64,000 nt of DNA, from contig NZ_FNEY01000018.1 of NCBI RefSeq assembly GCF_900100305.1, positions 1-64,000 on the forward strand. Reading direction: 5' to 3'. Of the stretch, positions 16,675-24,564 are shown one piece after another (within the stretch, counting starts at the first letter, position 1; every line of letters starts with the position of its first letter). The translations under genes were made by a program, and so were the position numbers. Below the pieces are notes generated by a model. That model did no database searches and was not told the origin of the DNA. It worked only from the letters and a program-made list of their open reading frames with translations. The stretch comes from Paracidovorax citrulli (GTDB lineage: Bacteria > Pseudomonadota > Gammaproteobacteria > Burkholderiales > Burkholderiaceae_C).

Positions 16675-17454
16675 ATGACCACCGTGGTGCTCGACCGCGT
16701 CCTGCGCATCCTCGACCAGCTCTCGCGCTACGACGCGGGAGGACTCTCGCTGTCGGACATCGCCCGCCAGTCGGGCATACCGCATCCGACCGTGCACCGC
16801 CTGCTGCGCGACCTCGCGCAGGCGCGCCTCGTGACGCTGCTGCCCGACGGGCGCGGCTACGTGCTGGGCCGGCTTGCTTTCGAGGTGGGGCTGGCCGCCC
16901 GCGCGCGGCACGACGTGGCGCCGCTCTTCGCGGCCCACCTGCGCCGCCTGGCCGAGGCCACGGGCTACGCCGCCTACTTGTTCGTGCGCAGCGGCCTCGA
17001 AGCCGTCTGCCATGACCACACCCATGCGCAACGGCTCGATCCGCCGCTGTCCGTCACCGTGGGCGGCCGCCGGCCGCTGGGCGTGGGCGCCGCGGGCCTG
17101 GCCCTGCTGGCCGCGCAGGACGATGCCCGGGTGGAGGCGTCGCTCGCGGCCCATGCGGGAGTGCTCGGGCGCTACGGAGGGCTCGACGTGCCGTCGCTGC
17201 GCACGCTCATCGCGCAAACGCGGGCCCTGGGCTATGCCCGCAGCGGTGGCTGCCTGAACACCAACACCGCCGCCGTGGGCCACGCCGTGCGCGATCCGGG
17301 CGGCTGCGCATTCGCTGCCGTGAGCCTGTCCACCACCGTCGCGCGCCTCACGCAGCGCGAGGCCGCCCGCCTGGCGTCGCTGCTGCGCGCGGAGATCGCG
17401 CAGATCGAGCCGCGCGTGCACTTCGCGTGGAGCGACGAAGCCGCGCTGCGGTGA
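16675..17454 (+). CDS. IclR-family transcriptional regulator
   Basis: 259 residues. The winged HTH (about residues 4-60) reads VLDRVLRILDQLSRYDAGGLSLSDIARQSGIPHPTVHRLLRDL. The effector-binding domain includes GYAAYLFVRSGLEAVC, RRPLGVGAAGLALLA and RSGGCLNTNTAAVGHAVRD. I chose the ATG at 16675 because the HTH starts immediately; the longer frame at 16567 would overlap the palindrome. It is divergent from the tctC-fahA unit and is their likely regulator. The ligand is probably an intermediate of the catabolised acid (inference). Confidence 0.9.
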   Translation: MTTVVLDRVLRILDQLSRYDAGGLSLSDIARQSGIPHPTVHRLLRDLAQARLVTLLPDGRGYVLGRLAFEVGLAARARHDVAPLFAAHLRRLAEATGYAAYLFVRSGLEAVCHDHTHAQRLDPPLSVTVGGRRPLGVGAAGLALLAAQDDARVEASLAAHAGVLGRYGGLDVPSLRTLIAQTRALGYARSGGCLNTNTAAVGHAVRDPGGCAFAAVSLSTTVARLTQREAARLASLLRAEIAQIEPRVHFAWSDEAALR

Positions 17455-17533
17455 TGCCCATGACGCGGCGCATCCCCCCGTATGCACCTCGTGCCACCAC
17501 GTTCCATGGAAGCCCGCACGGCGCCACCCCTCC

Positions 17534-17667
17534 GATGGCCGCGGGGCAGGCCATGCCAGCAGACGCCGTGGAACCGGCTTTGCCGGGCCACTGGCGTCGT
17601 CTCCCTGCCCGCCGTACGCAGTACGGCGAGAGCGGGGGGAAGCGGCGCAGCCGCTCAGGGGGGTGTC
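17534..17667 (+). repeat. Dispersed stem-loop repeat, copy 1
   Basis: Shares with two other places in the window the segment GCAGGCCATGCCAGC-GACGCCGTGG ... GGCCACTGGCGTCGTC and a GGGGGAAG...CTCAGGGGG tail. The core (17562-17598) folds into GACGCC-GTGG / CCAC-T-GGCGTC with an inner CCGGC-TTT-GCCGG hairpin. The inner hairpin differs from copies 2 and 3 by a paired change (see findings). It lies between the convergent iclR-type and gst genes and may act as a transcription-end or mRNA-end structure. Confidence 0.75.
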
Positions 17668-17674
17668 CTTTCTT

Positions 17675-18292
17675 TCAGGTCAGTGCTCGCTGTACCGCCG
17701 GGCGCGCCGCCACGCGCTGAGAGTGAGCGTGGACCTTGGGAAAGCGCGCGATGTCCACCCCGTCGCTGGCCAGCCAGCCGGCCACGGTGAACAGGTAGCC
17801 GTCGGCGACCGTGTACTGGTCGCCCATCACCCAGGGGCCGTCGCCGAGGCTGTGCTGCTCGATCAGCTCGAAGCACTCGGTCATGTTCTGCGGCACCTTG
17901 CGCTGCATCGCGGCGATGGCCTCGGGTTCGTCCGCCCAGCGGACCGCGCGGGGGCGGTGCGCATGGGCGACATGCACGGTGGAGGCCAGGTAGCTGTGGA
18001 ACTCCTGCATGCGCGCGAAGCCGTGGGCGTCGGTGGGCGCGAGGCGCGCCTGCGGAAAGCGCTGCGCCACGTAGGCGAGCAGGGCGGGCGTCTCGGTCAG
18101 CGTGCCCTCTTCGGTGACCAGGGCGGGCACGCGGCCCTTGGGGTTGACCGCGAGGTATTCCGGGCTGCGCTGCTCGCCGGCCGGGAAGTCGAGGCGCACC
18201 AGGCGGTGCTCCGCGCCGGCTTCGCACAGGGCGATGCGCACCGCCTGCGCGCAGGTGCCGGGAGCGTAGTAGAGGGTAAGGGCTGGGGTCAT
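17675..18292 (-). CDS. Glutathione S-transferase
   Basis: 205 residues. The N-terminal thioredoxin-like domain (LTLYYAPGTCAQAVRIALCEAGAEHRL, NPKGRVPALVTEEGTLTETPALLAYVA) is followed by an all-helical domain (QEFHSYLASTVHVAHAH, FELIEQHSLGDGPWVMGDQYTVADGYLFTVAGWL). This is the GstB/beta-class arrangement, with a cysteine in the PGTC motif. Its ATG overlaps the TGA of the PanE-type gene (ATGA), so the two are translationally coupled. The natural substrate is not evident. Confidence 0.93.
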   Translation of the reverse strand: MTPALTLYYAPGTCAQAVRIALCEAGAEHRLVRLDFPAGEQRSPEYLAVNPKGRVPALVTEEGTLTETPALLAYVAQRFPQARLAPTDAHGFARMQEFHSYLASTVHVAHAHRPRAVRWADEPEAIAAMQRKVPQNMTECFELIEQHSLGDGPWVMGDQYTVADGYLFTVAGWLASDGVDIARFPKVHAHSQRVAARPAVQRALT

Positions 18293-19284
18293 GGTCGGGT
18301 CTCGTTGCGAAGGGAAAGGCGGTTGGATGCGAACAGGCGCACCAGGCCCAGCAGCGCATCGGTATGGGGCGTGGGCACGCCGGTGGCGCGGCCGAGCTCG
18401 TGCACCGCGCCCACCAGGGCGTCGATCTCCAGCGGCCTGCCGGCCTCCACGTCCTGCAGCATGGAAGTCTTGAAGGCGCCGAGCTTGCGCGTCACCGCGT
18501 GCCGGTCCTCGGGCTGCTGGTCGATGCGCAGGCCCAGGCACTCGCCGATGGCCTTGGCTTCGAGCATCACGGCGGAGACGAAGCCGCGCACGAGGTCGTC
18601 GTCGAGGATGCGGTCGGTGGTGGCGCCGGTCAGGGCGCTGATGGGGTTGATCGTCATGTTGCCCCACAGCTTGAACCAGATGTCCTGCTGGATGCGCGGG
18701 GATTGTTCCACCTCGATGCCGCCACGCGCGATGAGCGCCGAGAGCGCCTCCAGGCGCGGGGTGATGCCGCCGACGGCCTCGCCCAGGATGAGCCGGTTGC
18801 CGAAATGCTGCCGCACGACACCGGGCCCATCGACCGAGCAGCTGGCATGCACCACGCCGCCGACGACCCGTTCGGCGGGAATGGCGCGTGCCAGCGAGCC
18901 GCCCGGGTCCACGGAAGCCAGTTCCCTTCCATGCGCCGGGCCGGAGCAACCCTCCAGGAACCACCACGGCACGCCGTTCATGGCCGTGAGCACGGTGGTT
19001 TTGGGGCCCAGCAGCGGGGCGATGCGCGCGGCCACGTCGGGCAGGGCGGGGGCTTTGACGGCCAGGACGACCACGTCCTGCGCACCGAGCGCGGCCGGGT
19101 CGTCGTGGGCCGCTACGGGCGCGGCCTCGCAGGTGCCATCCGGCCGGATGCAGCGCAGGCCCTGGGTGCGCAAGGCGTCCAGCGTGGGGCCCCGCGCCAC
19201 GAAAGACACGTCGGCACCGCCGCGCGACAGCCCCATGCCGAGCCAGCCGCCGATGGCGCCGGTACCATAGATCGCAACCTGCAT
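18289..19284 (-). CDS. 2-dehydropantoate 2-reductase family (ApbA/PanE) protein
   Basis: 331 residues. The NADPH-binding motif GTGAIGGWLG lies at residues 7-16, with AVKAPALPDVAARI and TAMNGVPWWFLEG following. The C-terminal helical domain holds KLWGNMTINPISALTGAT (the catalytic lysine segment). It could reduce ketopantoate in CoA biosynthesis, but coupling to a GST gene and the existence of many paralogues in this group of bacteria leave the true substrate open. It is translationally coupled (ATGA) to gst. Confidence 0.85.
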   Translation of the reverse strand: MQVAIYGTGAIGGWLGMGLSRGGADVSFVARGPTLDALRTQGLRCIRPDGTCEAAPVAAHDDPAALGAQDVVVLAVKAPALPDVAARIAPLLGPKTTVLTAMNGVPWWFLEGCSGPAHGRELASVDPGGSLARAIPAERVVGGVVHASCSVDGPGVVRQHFGNRLILGEAVGGITPRLEALSALIARGGIEVEQSPRIQQDIWFKLWGNMTINPISALTGATTDRILDDDLVRGFVSAVMLEAKAIGECLGLRIDQQPEDRHAVTRKLGAFKTSMLQDVEAGRPLEIDALVGAVHELGRATGVPTPHTDALLGLVRLFASNRLSLRNETRP

Positions 19285-19413
19285 CGTTTCCTGCCTTCTC
19301 GGGATCGCGCCGCCGCGGGCGCGGGACCGCCCGGCGCACAGAAATGGATGCGCCGGGCCCGAGGGGCTATTGTGCTGCGGGCGCGGTACGCGCCCGTGGA
19401 ATGGAGAAATGCG

Positions 19414-19788
19414 TCAGCGCGCGGCGCTGGCGGCGTCGGATGCCGCGGAGGCGGGGGGCGTGGGCGCCGTGCCGCCGAAGACCGCACCGCCGGAGGACGG
19501 TGTGGAGGGGGTGGTGGTGCCGGTCGAGCCGTCCGTGGTGGTGCCCGTGCCGCCGGAGCTGGTGCCGGTGCCGCCCATGCTGCCGGTGCCGCCCGTGCTG
19601 CCGGAACCCATGCTGCCGGCGTCGGACGCGGCGGGTGCGGTGGTCGGAGCCGGCGTGCTGGAGGGCGTGGTGTTCACGTTGCTTTCCTTGTTGCGGTCGC
19701 AGGCGGACAGGGCCAGCACCGAAGCCAGAGCGATCGGGGCGGCCACCAGCCAGCGGCGCGATGCGGAAAGTGCGGTGTTCTTGGTCAT
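19414..19788 (-). CDS. Small lipoprotein with Ser/Thr/Gly-rich low-complexity tail
   Basis: 124 residues from MTKNTALSAS; a GGAG site lies ten bases upstream. The signal peptide ends in the lipobox LSAC (cleavage before Cys), so the protein is a lipoprotein. The mature part starts CDRNKESN and is then almost entirely Thr, Ser, Gly, Pro and Ala, with repeated GSGSTGGTGS-type units, and ends in Ala/Ser. No domain is recognisable. It is divergent from radA, with a 288-bp gap. It may be a surface spacer or adhesion-related protein; the function is unknown. Confidence 0.7.
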   Translation of the reverse strand: MTKNTALSASRRWLVAAPIALASVLALSACDRNKESNVNTTPSSTPAPTTAPAASDAGSMGSGSTGGTGSMGGTGTSSGGTGTTTDGSTGTTTPSTPSSGGAVFGGTAPTPPASAASDAASAAR

Positions 19789-20076
19789 AGATTCGTTCTC
19801 CGTTCTGGAAACAAGGCGGCGCCATGCCACCGGGAGGTCCATCCTAGGGAGTGCTTCGCCCGCGCAGAGTAGGATAGGGTTGACGACGCAATTGCTTACG
19901 GTTTCGCAGCCGTGCAGCCTCCGGGGACCGGCGAACCGGCCGTGAAAATCGCCTCCTGCAGGGCTTCTTCGCGCTCCCGGCGCCGGGCGGTCGGTCCCTC
20001 GTGCATCGCGGTACGGTGCGTCCCTCTTTCTCTTTCTCCGCCTTCCCCTTCCCCTTCCCCCGGATACGCTTTCCCC
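19789..20076. other. Intergenic region upstream of radA, including a pyrimidine tract
   Basis: This 288-bp gap separates the divergent lipoprotein and radA genes. From 20021 to 20060 the top strand is almost purely C and T (one G), made of CTTT/CCTT-type units, and ends 16 bases before the radA ATG. There is no Shine-Dalgarno sequence before that ATG. A TTGACG hexamer near 19878 could be a -35 box, but no matching -10 is clear. No ORF is supported. Confidence 0.45.
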
Positions 20077-21456
20077 ATGGCCAAAGACAAGACCGTTTTC
20101 ACCTGTACCGAATGCGGCGGCACCAGCCCGCGCTGGCTTGGCAAGTGCCCTGCCTGCGGGGCCTGGAACACGCTGGTGGAATCGGTGGCGGAAGCCGGGC
20201 CGGGCAAGAATCGCTACAGCACGCCGCAGCATGCGGGCCTGGCGCAGTCGCAGGCCGTGACGCCGCTGTCGGCCATCGAGGCCGCCGACGTGGCGCGCAC
20301 CGCCAGCGGCATCGAGGAACTCGACCGGGTGCTGGGCGGCGGGGTGGTCGAGGGCGGCGTGGTCCTCATCGGTGGCGATCCGGGCATCGGCAAGTCCACC
20401 CTGCTGCTGCAGGCGCTGGATGCGCTGCAGCGCCTGGGCCTGCCCACGCTCTACGTGACGGGCGAGGAGAGCGGGGCGCAGGTGGCGCTGCGCTCGCGCC
20501 GGCTGGGGCTGGACCACAGCCAGGTCAACGTCCTGGCGGAAATCCAGCTCGAGAAGATCCTCGCCACCGTCGAGGCGACGCAGCCCGCCGTGGCCGTGAT
20601 CGATTCCATCCAGACCGTGTATTCGGACCAGCTCACCAGCGCGCCGGGTTCGGTGGCCCAGGTGCGCGAATGCGCGGCGCACCTCACGCGGGCGGCCAAG
20701 GCCACCGGCGTGTCCATCATCCTCGTGGGCCACGTGACCAAGGAAGGGGCGCTGGCCGGCCCGCGCGTGCTGGAACACATGGTGGACACGGTGCTGTACT
20801 TCGAGGGCGATACGCACAGCCAGTTCCGGCTGGTGCGCGCCATCAAGAACCGCTTCGGCGCCGTGAACGAGATCGGCGTGTTCGCCATGACCGAGAAGGG
20901 CCTCAAGGGCGTGACCAATCCCAGCGCCATCTTCCTGAGCCAGCACAGCGAGCCGGTGCCCGGCAGCTGCGTGCTGGTCACGCTGGAAGGCACGCGCCCC
21001 ATGCTGGTGGAGATCCAGGCCCTGGTGGACGAGGGCGGGCCCAGCCCCCGGCGCCTGTCCGTGGGCCTGGAGCGCGACCGCCTCGCCATGCTGCTGGCCG
21101 TGCTGCACCGCCACGCGGGCGTCGCCTGCATGGACCAGGACGTGTTCGTGAACGCCGTGGGCGGCGTGCGCATCAGCGAACCCGCGGCCGACCTGGCGGT
21201 GATGCTGGCCATCACCAGCAGCCTGCGCGGCAAGCCCCTGCCCAAGGGCTTCATCGCTTTCGGCGAAGTCGGGCTGGCGGGCGAGGTGCGCCCTGCGCCG
21301 CGCGGCCAGGAGCGCCTGAAGGAGGCCGCCAAGCTCGGTTTCACGATGGCCGTGGTGCCCAAGGCCAACGCGCCCAGGAAGCCCATCGAGGGCCTGACGA
21401 TCCATGCGGTGGAACGGGTGGAAGAGGCCATGGAAGTGGTCCGCGGCATGGGGTGA
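20077..21456 (+). CDS. radA: DNA repair protein RadA (Sms)
   Basis: 459 residues, normal for RadA. The zinc finger (C10, C13, C24, C27) reads CTECGGTSPRWLGKCPAC. Walker A is GGDPGIGKST (99-108), the RadA-specific KNRFG motif occurs in RAIKNRFGAVNEIGVF, and a C-terminal Lon-like domain contains AVGGVRISEPAADLAVMLAI. RadA is a RecA-like helicase that extends D-loops during recombinational repair. I chose the ATG at 20077 because the zinc finger follows directly. Confidence 0.97.
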   Translation: MAKDKTVFTCTECGGTSPRWLGKCPACGAWNTLVESVAEAGPGKNRYSTPQHAGLAQSQAVTPLSAIEAADVARTASGIEELDRVLGGGVVEGGVVLIGGDPGIGKSTLLLQALDALQRLGLPTLYVTGEESGAQVALRSRRLGLDHSQVNVLAEIQLEKILATVEATQPAVAVIDSIQTVYSDQLTSAPGSVAQVRECAAHLTRAAKATGVSIILVGHVTKEGALAGPRVLEHMVDTVLYFEGDTHSQFRLVRAIKNRFGAVNEIGVFAMTEKGLKGVTNPSAIFLSQHSEPVPGSCVLVTLEGTRPMLVEIQALVDEGGPSPRRLSVGLERDRLAMLLAVLHRHAGVACMDQDVFVNAVGGVRISEPAADLAVMLAITSSLRGKPLPKGFIAFGEVGLAGEVRPAPRGQERLKEAAKLGFTMAVVPKANAPRKPIEGLTIHAVERVEEAMEVVRGMG

Positions 21457-21459
21457 ATT

Positions 21460-21590
21460 TCTCCCCCCCTGAGTCGCCTTCGGCGCCTTCCCCCCCCCCA
21501 GGGGGACGCCGCCAGTGGCCGGGCGAAGCCCGTTCCACGGCGTCCGCTGGCATGGCCTGCTCCGCGGCCTTCCGAGCGGTGGAGCCGTGC
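21460..21590 (-). repeat. Dispersed stem-loop repeat, copy 2 (reverse orientation)
   Basis: Starts just after the radA stop. Read on the minus strand it matches copies 1 and 3: GCGGAGCAGGCCATGCC, then the hairpin core (21505-21544) with GGACGCC/GGCGTCC outer arms and an inner CGGGC-TTC-GCCCG hairpin, followed by a tail with GGAAGGCGCCGAAGGCGACTC. The tail includes a C10 homopolymer (21490-21499 on the plus strand). As an end-of-gene structure it could stabilise or terminate the radA transcript. Confidence 0.75.
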
Positions 21591-21688
21591 TGGTGCGTGA
21601 GGCATTGCAATGCCTGGCCGCGGTTGCGGCATCTCCTGTAAGCACCATCCACAGCGAGGGGCTTGCTCCGGCCGACGACAATCGGCGC

Positions 21689-22162
21689 ATGAACCTGCTG
21701 CGCCGCTTCTTCATTCCCGTCCTCATCGCCCTGCTCGTCATCGCCGCCTACCGCTCGTACGGCTGGCAGGGCATCTTCGCCGTCGGCGGCGGCCTGGTCA
21801 TGTGGGCGCTGCTGCATTTCACGCGGCTCATGAACGTGATGCGCAAGGCCGCCGACCGGCCCATCGGCTACGTGGGCAGCGCCGTCATGCTGAACGCCCG
21901 CCTGCGCGAGGGCGTGAACCTGATGCACGTGGTGGCCATGACGCGCTCGCTGGGCGAGCTGCTGTCGCCCCAGGGCGAGGAGCCCGAGCGCTACCGCTGG
22001 ACGGACGGCACGCAGTCGCACGTGACCTGCGAGTTCCGTGGTGGCCGGCTCGCCGCGTGGGAGCTCGTGCGTCCGGCGGCGGAAGCGGACGCCGGGGCCG
22101 GCGGTGCGGCGGCCGGCGCTTCCGACGCGCCAGCGCCCTCCGTGGGGCCGTCCGCGCCGTAA
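21689..22162 (+). CDS. Conserved small inner-membrane protein upstream of ilvE
   Basis: 157 residues from MNLLRRFFIPVLIALLVIAAY. Two N-terminal hydrophobic segments (about 6-22 and 27-45) are followed by a soluble part (LMNVMRKAADRPIGYVGSAVMLNARLREGVNLMHVVAMTRSLGE) and an Ala/Pro-rich tail. I recognise no enzymatic motif; similar proteins in related bacteria are left uncharacterised or mislabelled. It ends 44 bp before ilvE on the same strand. The start at 21689 is chosen because the membrane segment follows at once. Confidence 0.7.
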   Translation: MNLLRRFFIPVLIALLVIAAYRSYGWQGIFAVGGGLVMWALLHFTRLMNVMRKAADRPIGYVGSAVMLNARLREGVNLMHVVAMTRSLGELLSPQGEEPERYRWTDGTQSHVTCEFRGGRLAAWELVRPAAEADAGAGGAAAGASDAPAPSVGPSAP

Positions 22163-22206
22163 AATCGCCGGTTTTGCGACAGCATGCCCCCGGAAAAAGG
22201 ATTCCC

Positions 22207-23145
22207 ATGAGCCCCGTAGTTCCCTCGATGGCCGACCGTGACGGCAAGATCTGGATGGACGGCCAGATGGTGGATTGGCGCGATGCCAAGATCCACGTGC
22301 TCACCCACACGCTGCACTACGGCTGCGGCGCGTTCGAGGGCGTGCGGGCCTACCAGACGCCGCAGGGCACGGCCATCTTCCGCCTGCAGGAACACACCGA
22401 GCGGCTCTTCAACAGCGCCAAGATCCTGCGCATGCAGATTCCCTTCACGCGGGACGAGGTGAACGAGGCCCAGCGCGCCGTGGTGCGCGAGAACCGGCTC
22501 GCTTCCTGCTACCTGCGGCCGCTCACCTGGATCGGTTCGCAGAAGCTGGGCGTGTCGCCCAAGGGCAACCAGATCCACCTGATGGTCGCGGCCTGGGCCT
22601 GGGGCGCCTACCTCGGCGAAGAGGGCATGCAGCGCGGCATCCGCGTGAAGACCAGCAGCTACACGCGCCACCACGTCAACATCACCATGACGCAGGCCAA
22701 GGCGGTGAGCAACTACACCAACTCCATCCTGGCCAACATGGAGGCCACGGAGGACGGCTACGACGAGGCCCTGCTGCTCGATTCCGCCGGCTTCGTGTCC
22801 GAGGGCGCGGGCGAGAACATCTTCGTGATCAAGGACGGTGTGGTCTATACGCCCGACCTGTCGGCCGGCGCGCTCAACGGCATCACGCGCAACACCATCC
22901 TGCACATCTGCCGCGACCTCGGCATCGAGCTCGTGCAAAAGCGCATCACGCGCGACGAGGTGTATATCGCCGACGAGGCGTTCTTCACCGGCACGGCCGC
23001 CGAGGTGACGCCGATCCGCGAGCTCGACCGCATCGCCATCGGCGCGGGCGCCCGCGGCCCCGTGACCGAGAAGATCCAGAGCGCGTTCTTCGACATCGTG
23101 AACGGCCGCAATCCGAAATACGCCCACTGGCTCACGCTGGTCTGA
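22207..23145 (+). CDS. ilvE: Branched-chain amino-acid aminotransferase
   Basis: 312 residues. It is a fold-type IV PLP enzyme catalysing the last step of Val/Leu/Ile synthesis and the first of their breakdown. The signatures are THTLHYGCGAFEGVRAY, the catalytic lysine in MTQAKAVSNYTNS, EALLLDSAGFVSEGAGENIF and the C-terminal EAFFTGTAAEVTPIRELD. The length matches E. coli IlvE. A zinc-finger gene follows 40 bp downstream on the same strand. Confidence 0.95.
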   Translation: MSPVVPSMADRDGKIWMDGQMVDWRDAKIHVLTHTLHYGCGAFEGVRAYQTPQGTAIFRLQEHTERLFNSAKILRMQIPFTRDEVNEAQRAVVRENRLASCYLRPLTWIGSQKLGVSPKGNQIHLMVAAWAWGAYLGEEGMQRGIRVKTSSYTRHHVNITMTQAKAVSNYTNSILANMEATEDGYDEALLLDSAGFVSEGAGENIFVIKDGVVYTPDLSAGALNGITRNTILHICRDLGIELVQKRITRDEVYIADEAFFTGTAAEVTPIRELDRIAIGAGARGPVTEKIQSAFFDIVNGRNPKYAHWLTLV

Positions 23146-23185
23146 CTTCCTCCGCCTTTCCTGCCCTCACAGCGCGAACCCCACC

Positions 23186-23392
23186 ATGACGCAAGCCATC
23201 ATCGAACTGCTCGCCAAAGACCTGAACCCGCAGGGCGGCGTCTTCTGCCCGAGCCCCAAGGCCGACATGAAGATCTGGAACACCCACCCGAAGGTGTACC
23301 TGGACGTGGCCCACACGGGCGAGGCCAAGTGCCCCTACTGCGGCACGGTGTACCGCCTGAAGGCGGGCGAAGTGGTCCGCGCAGGCCACTGA
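23186..23392 (+). CDS. zf-CHCC-domain small zinc-finger protein
   Basis: 68 residues. The CHCC pattern is clear: Cys in GGVFCPSPKAD, His in WNTHPKVYLDV, and Cys-x2-Cys in AKCPYCGTVYRLK. Bacterial members of this family resemble the NDUFS6 zinc domain of complex I, but their function is not settled. Conserved placement next to ilvE and glycan genes is common in betaproteobacteria. It lies 40 bp after ilvE and is convergent with the next gene. Confidence 0.88.
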   Translation: MTQAIIELLAKDLNPQGGVFCPSPKADMKIWNTHPKVYLDVAHTGEAKCPYCGTVYRLKAGEVVRAGH

Positions 23393-23443
23393 CCGGTTGC
23401 CCGGGCCGGCGCGCGGGCGCTCCTTCCACGCTGCCGTGCCGGC

Positions 23444-24391
23444 TTACTTCCGTGGCCGGCAGGCACGGCCCCAGAGGGTGTCCGAGCCGGGTTCGCCATG
23501 CCGTGCGAAGAGTTGCGCGAAATGCCGCCGCTCGCCGCCGCGCAGCTTGACCAGCGGCGGCACCTCCGCATCGGCCGGCACCAGGCAGAGGCGCGGGTAG
23601 AGCAGGTACCACTTCCAGCCCACGGCCTTCTGGTAGAAGAAAGCCGTGTCTTCCGCCCTGGCCAGCGCCAGGCGATGGGCCGCGCCGCCCTGGCGCAGCA
23701 CCCGCTGCGCGGTGACGTGCCCCAGCAGATACACCGGGTCGGGAATGCCCTGCAGCAGCGCCTCCCAGCCGGGCTCGGCCTGCCGGGCCGCCAGATAGGC
23801 AGCCGTGCCCACCTCGAAGAGCGCATGGTGGAATTCGCGCTGCCACGCGGTCACGAAGGCGCCGCCGGACGGCGCGCCGAAGGTCCAGTTCTCGACCACC
23901 GGGAACTGCGCGTCCTGCGTGTAGCCCTGCAGATAGAAGCCCGCGAAATCGGCGCCCTGCGCGCCACGCATCGCTTCCAGCCAGTCGATCGGACGGGTCA
24001 GCAGCACGGTGGCATCCAGCCAGTAGCCGCCGAAGCGGCTCACCAGGTAGAGCCGGATCCAGTCCGACTGCTTGACGGGGTCGAGCTGCTCGAAGCCTGC
24101 CGGCCAGTCGCCAGGCGGCACGCGGTCGCGCACCGTCTGTCGGTTGAGCACGTGCACCTCGAAGCCCGGGCACTGGGCGCGCCAGTTGGCGACGCAGCGC
24201 TCCACGAACGCATCGGGCTGCACGCTGTGCCAGTAGCTCCAGATGCGGCGCGGAATGGCACCGGTCCCTTCGTCCGGCGCGGCGGGCGCAGCCGGCGCCT
24301 TGCCGGCATAGGCCGCCGCCGTGCGGGGGCGCAGCCGGGCCAGCAGGGCGTACACGGCGCGGAAGGCGAAAGCGGGGAGTGAATGTGTCAT
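23444..24391 (-). CDS. Capsular polysaccharide synthesis-type glycosyltransferase (Caps_synth), paralogue 1
   Basis: 315 residues from MTHSLPAF. The pattern IPRRIWSYWHSVQPDAFVERCVANWR (about 46-71) followed by SDWIRLYLVSRFGGYWLDATVLLTRP (about 109-134) is the Caps_synth/GT32-like signature, where the LDAT acidic segment binds the nucleotide-sugar metal. A short N-terminal hydrophobic stretch may anchor it. It probably adds a sugar to LPS or capsule at the cytoplasmic membrane. It is divergent from the O-antigen-ligase-type gene and closely resembles the protein at 28086-29117, so the two paralogues flank the cluster. Confidence 0.8.
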   Translation of the reverse strand: MTHSLPAFAFRAVYALLARLRPRTAAAYAGKAPAAPAAPDEGTGAIPRRIWSYWHSVQPDAFVERCVANWRAQCPGFEVHVLNRQTVRDRVPPGDWPAGFEQLDPVKQSDWIRLYLVSRFGGYWLDATVLLTRPIDWLEAMRGAQGADFAGFYLQGYTQDAQFPVVENWTFGAPSGGAFVTAWQREFHHALFEVGTAAYLAARQAEPGWEALLQGIPDPVYLLGHVTAQRVLRQGGAAHRLALARAEDTAFFYQKAVGWKWYLLYPRLCLVPADAEVPPLVKLRGGERRHFAQLFARHGEPGSDTLWGRACRPRK

Positions 24392-24564
24392 GAAGTCAGA
24401 AGAGGCACCGAATGGCAGCAAAAGGCCCGGATACGCGACGGCGGCATTCTGCACGCTGGCCACCGGGTTACGATCCGCGCCAATTGTTCGATTGAAACGA
24501 TAGCGGCTGCCGCACGCCGGTTCGGGGCGCGGCGCCTGGATCCCTACGAATTCCTTTTTCCCCG

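Noticed and set aside
14483-16678. A 731-codon plus-strand frame opposite fahA and tctC
   Set aside because: It has shadow composition and is antisense to two family-assigned genes.
21490-21499. C10 homopolymer as a phase-variation tract
   Set aside because: It lies inside the intergenic repeat, not in a coding region or promoter, so slippage has no obvious effect.
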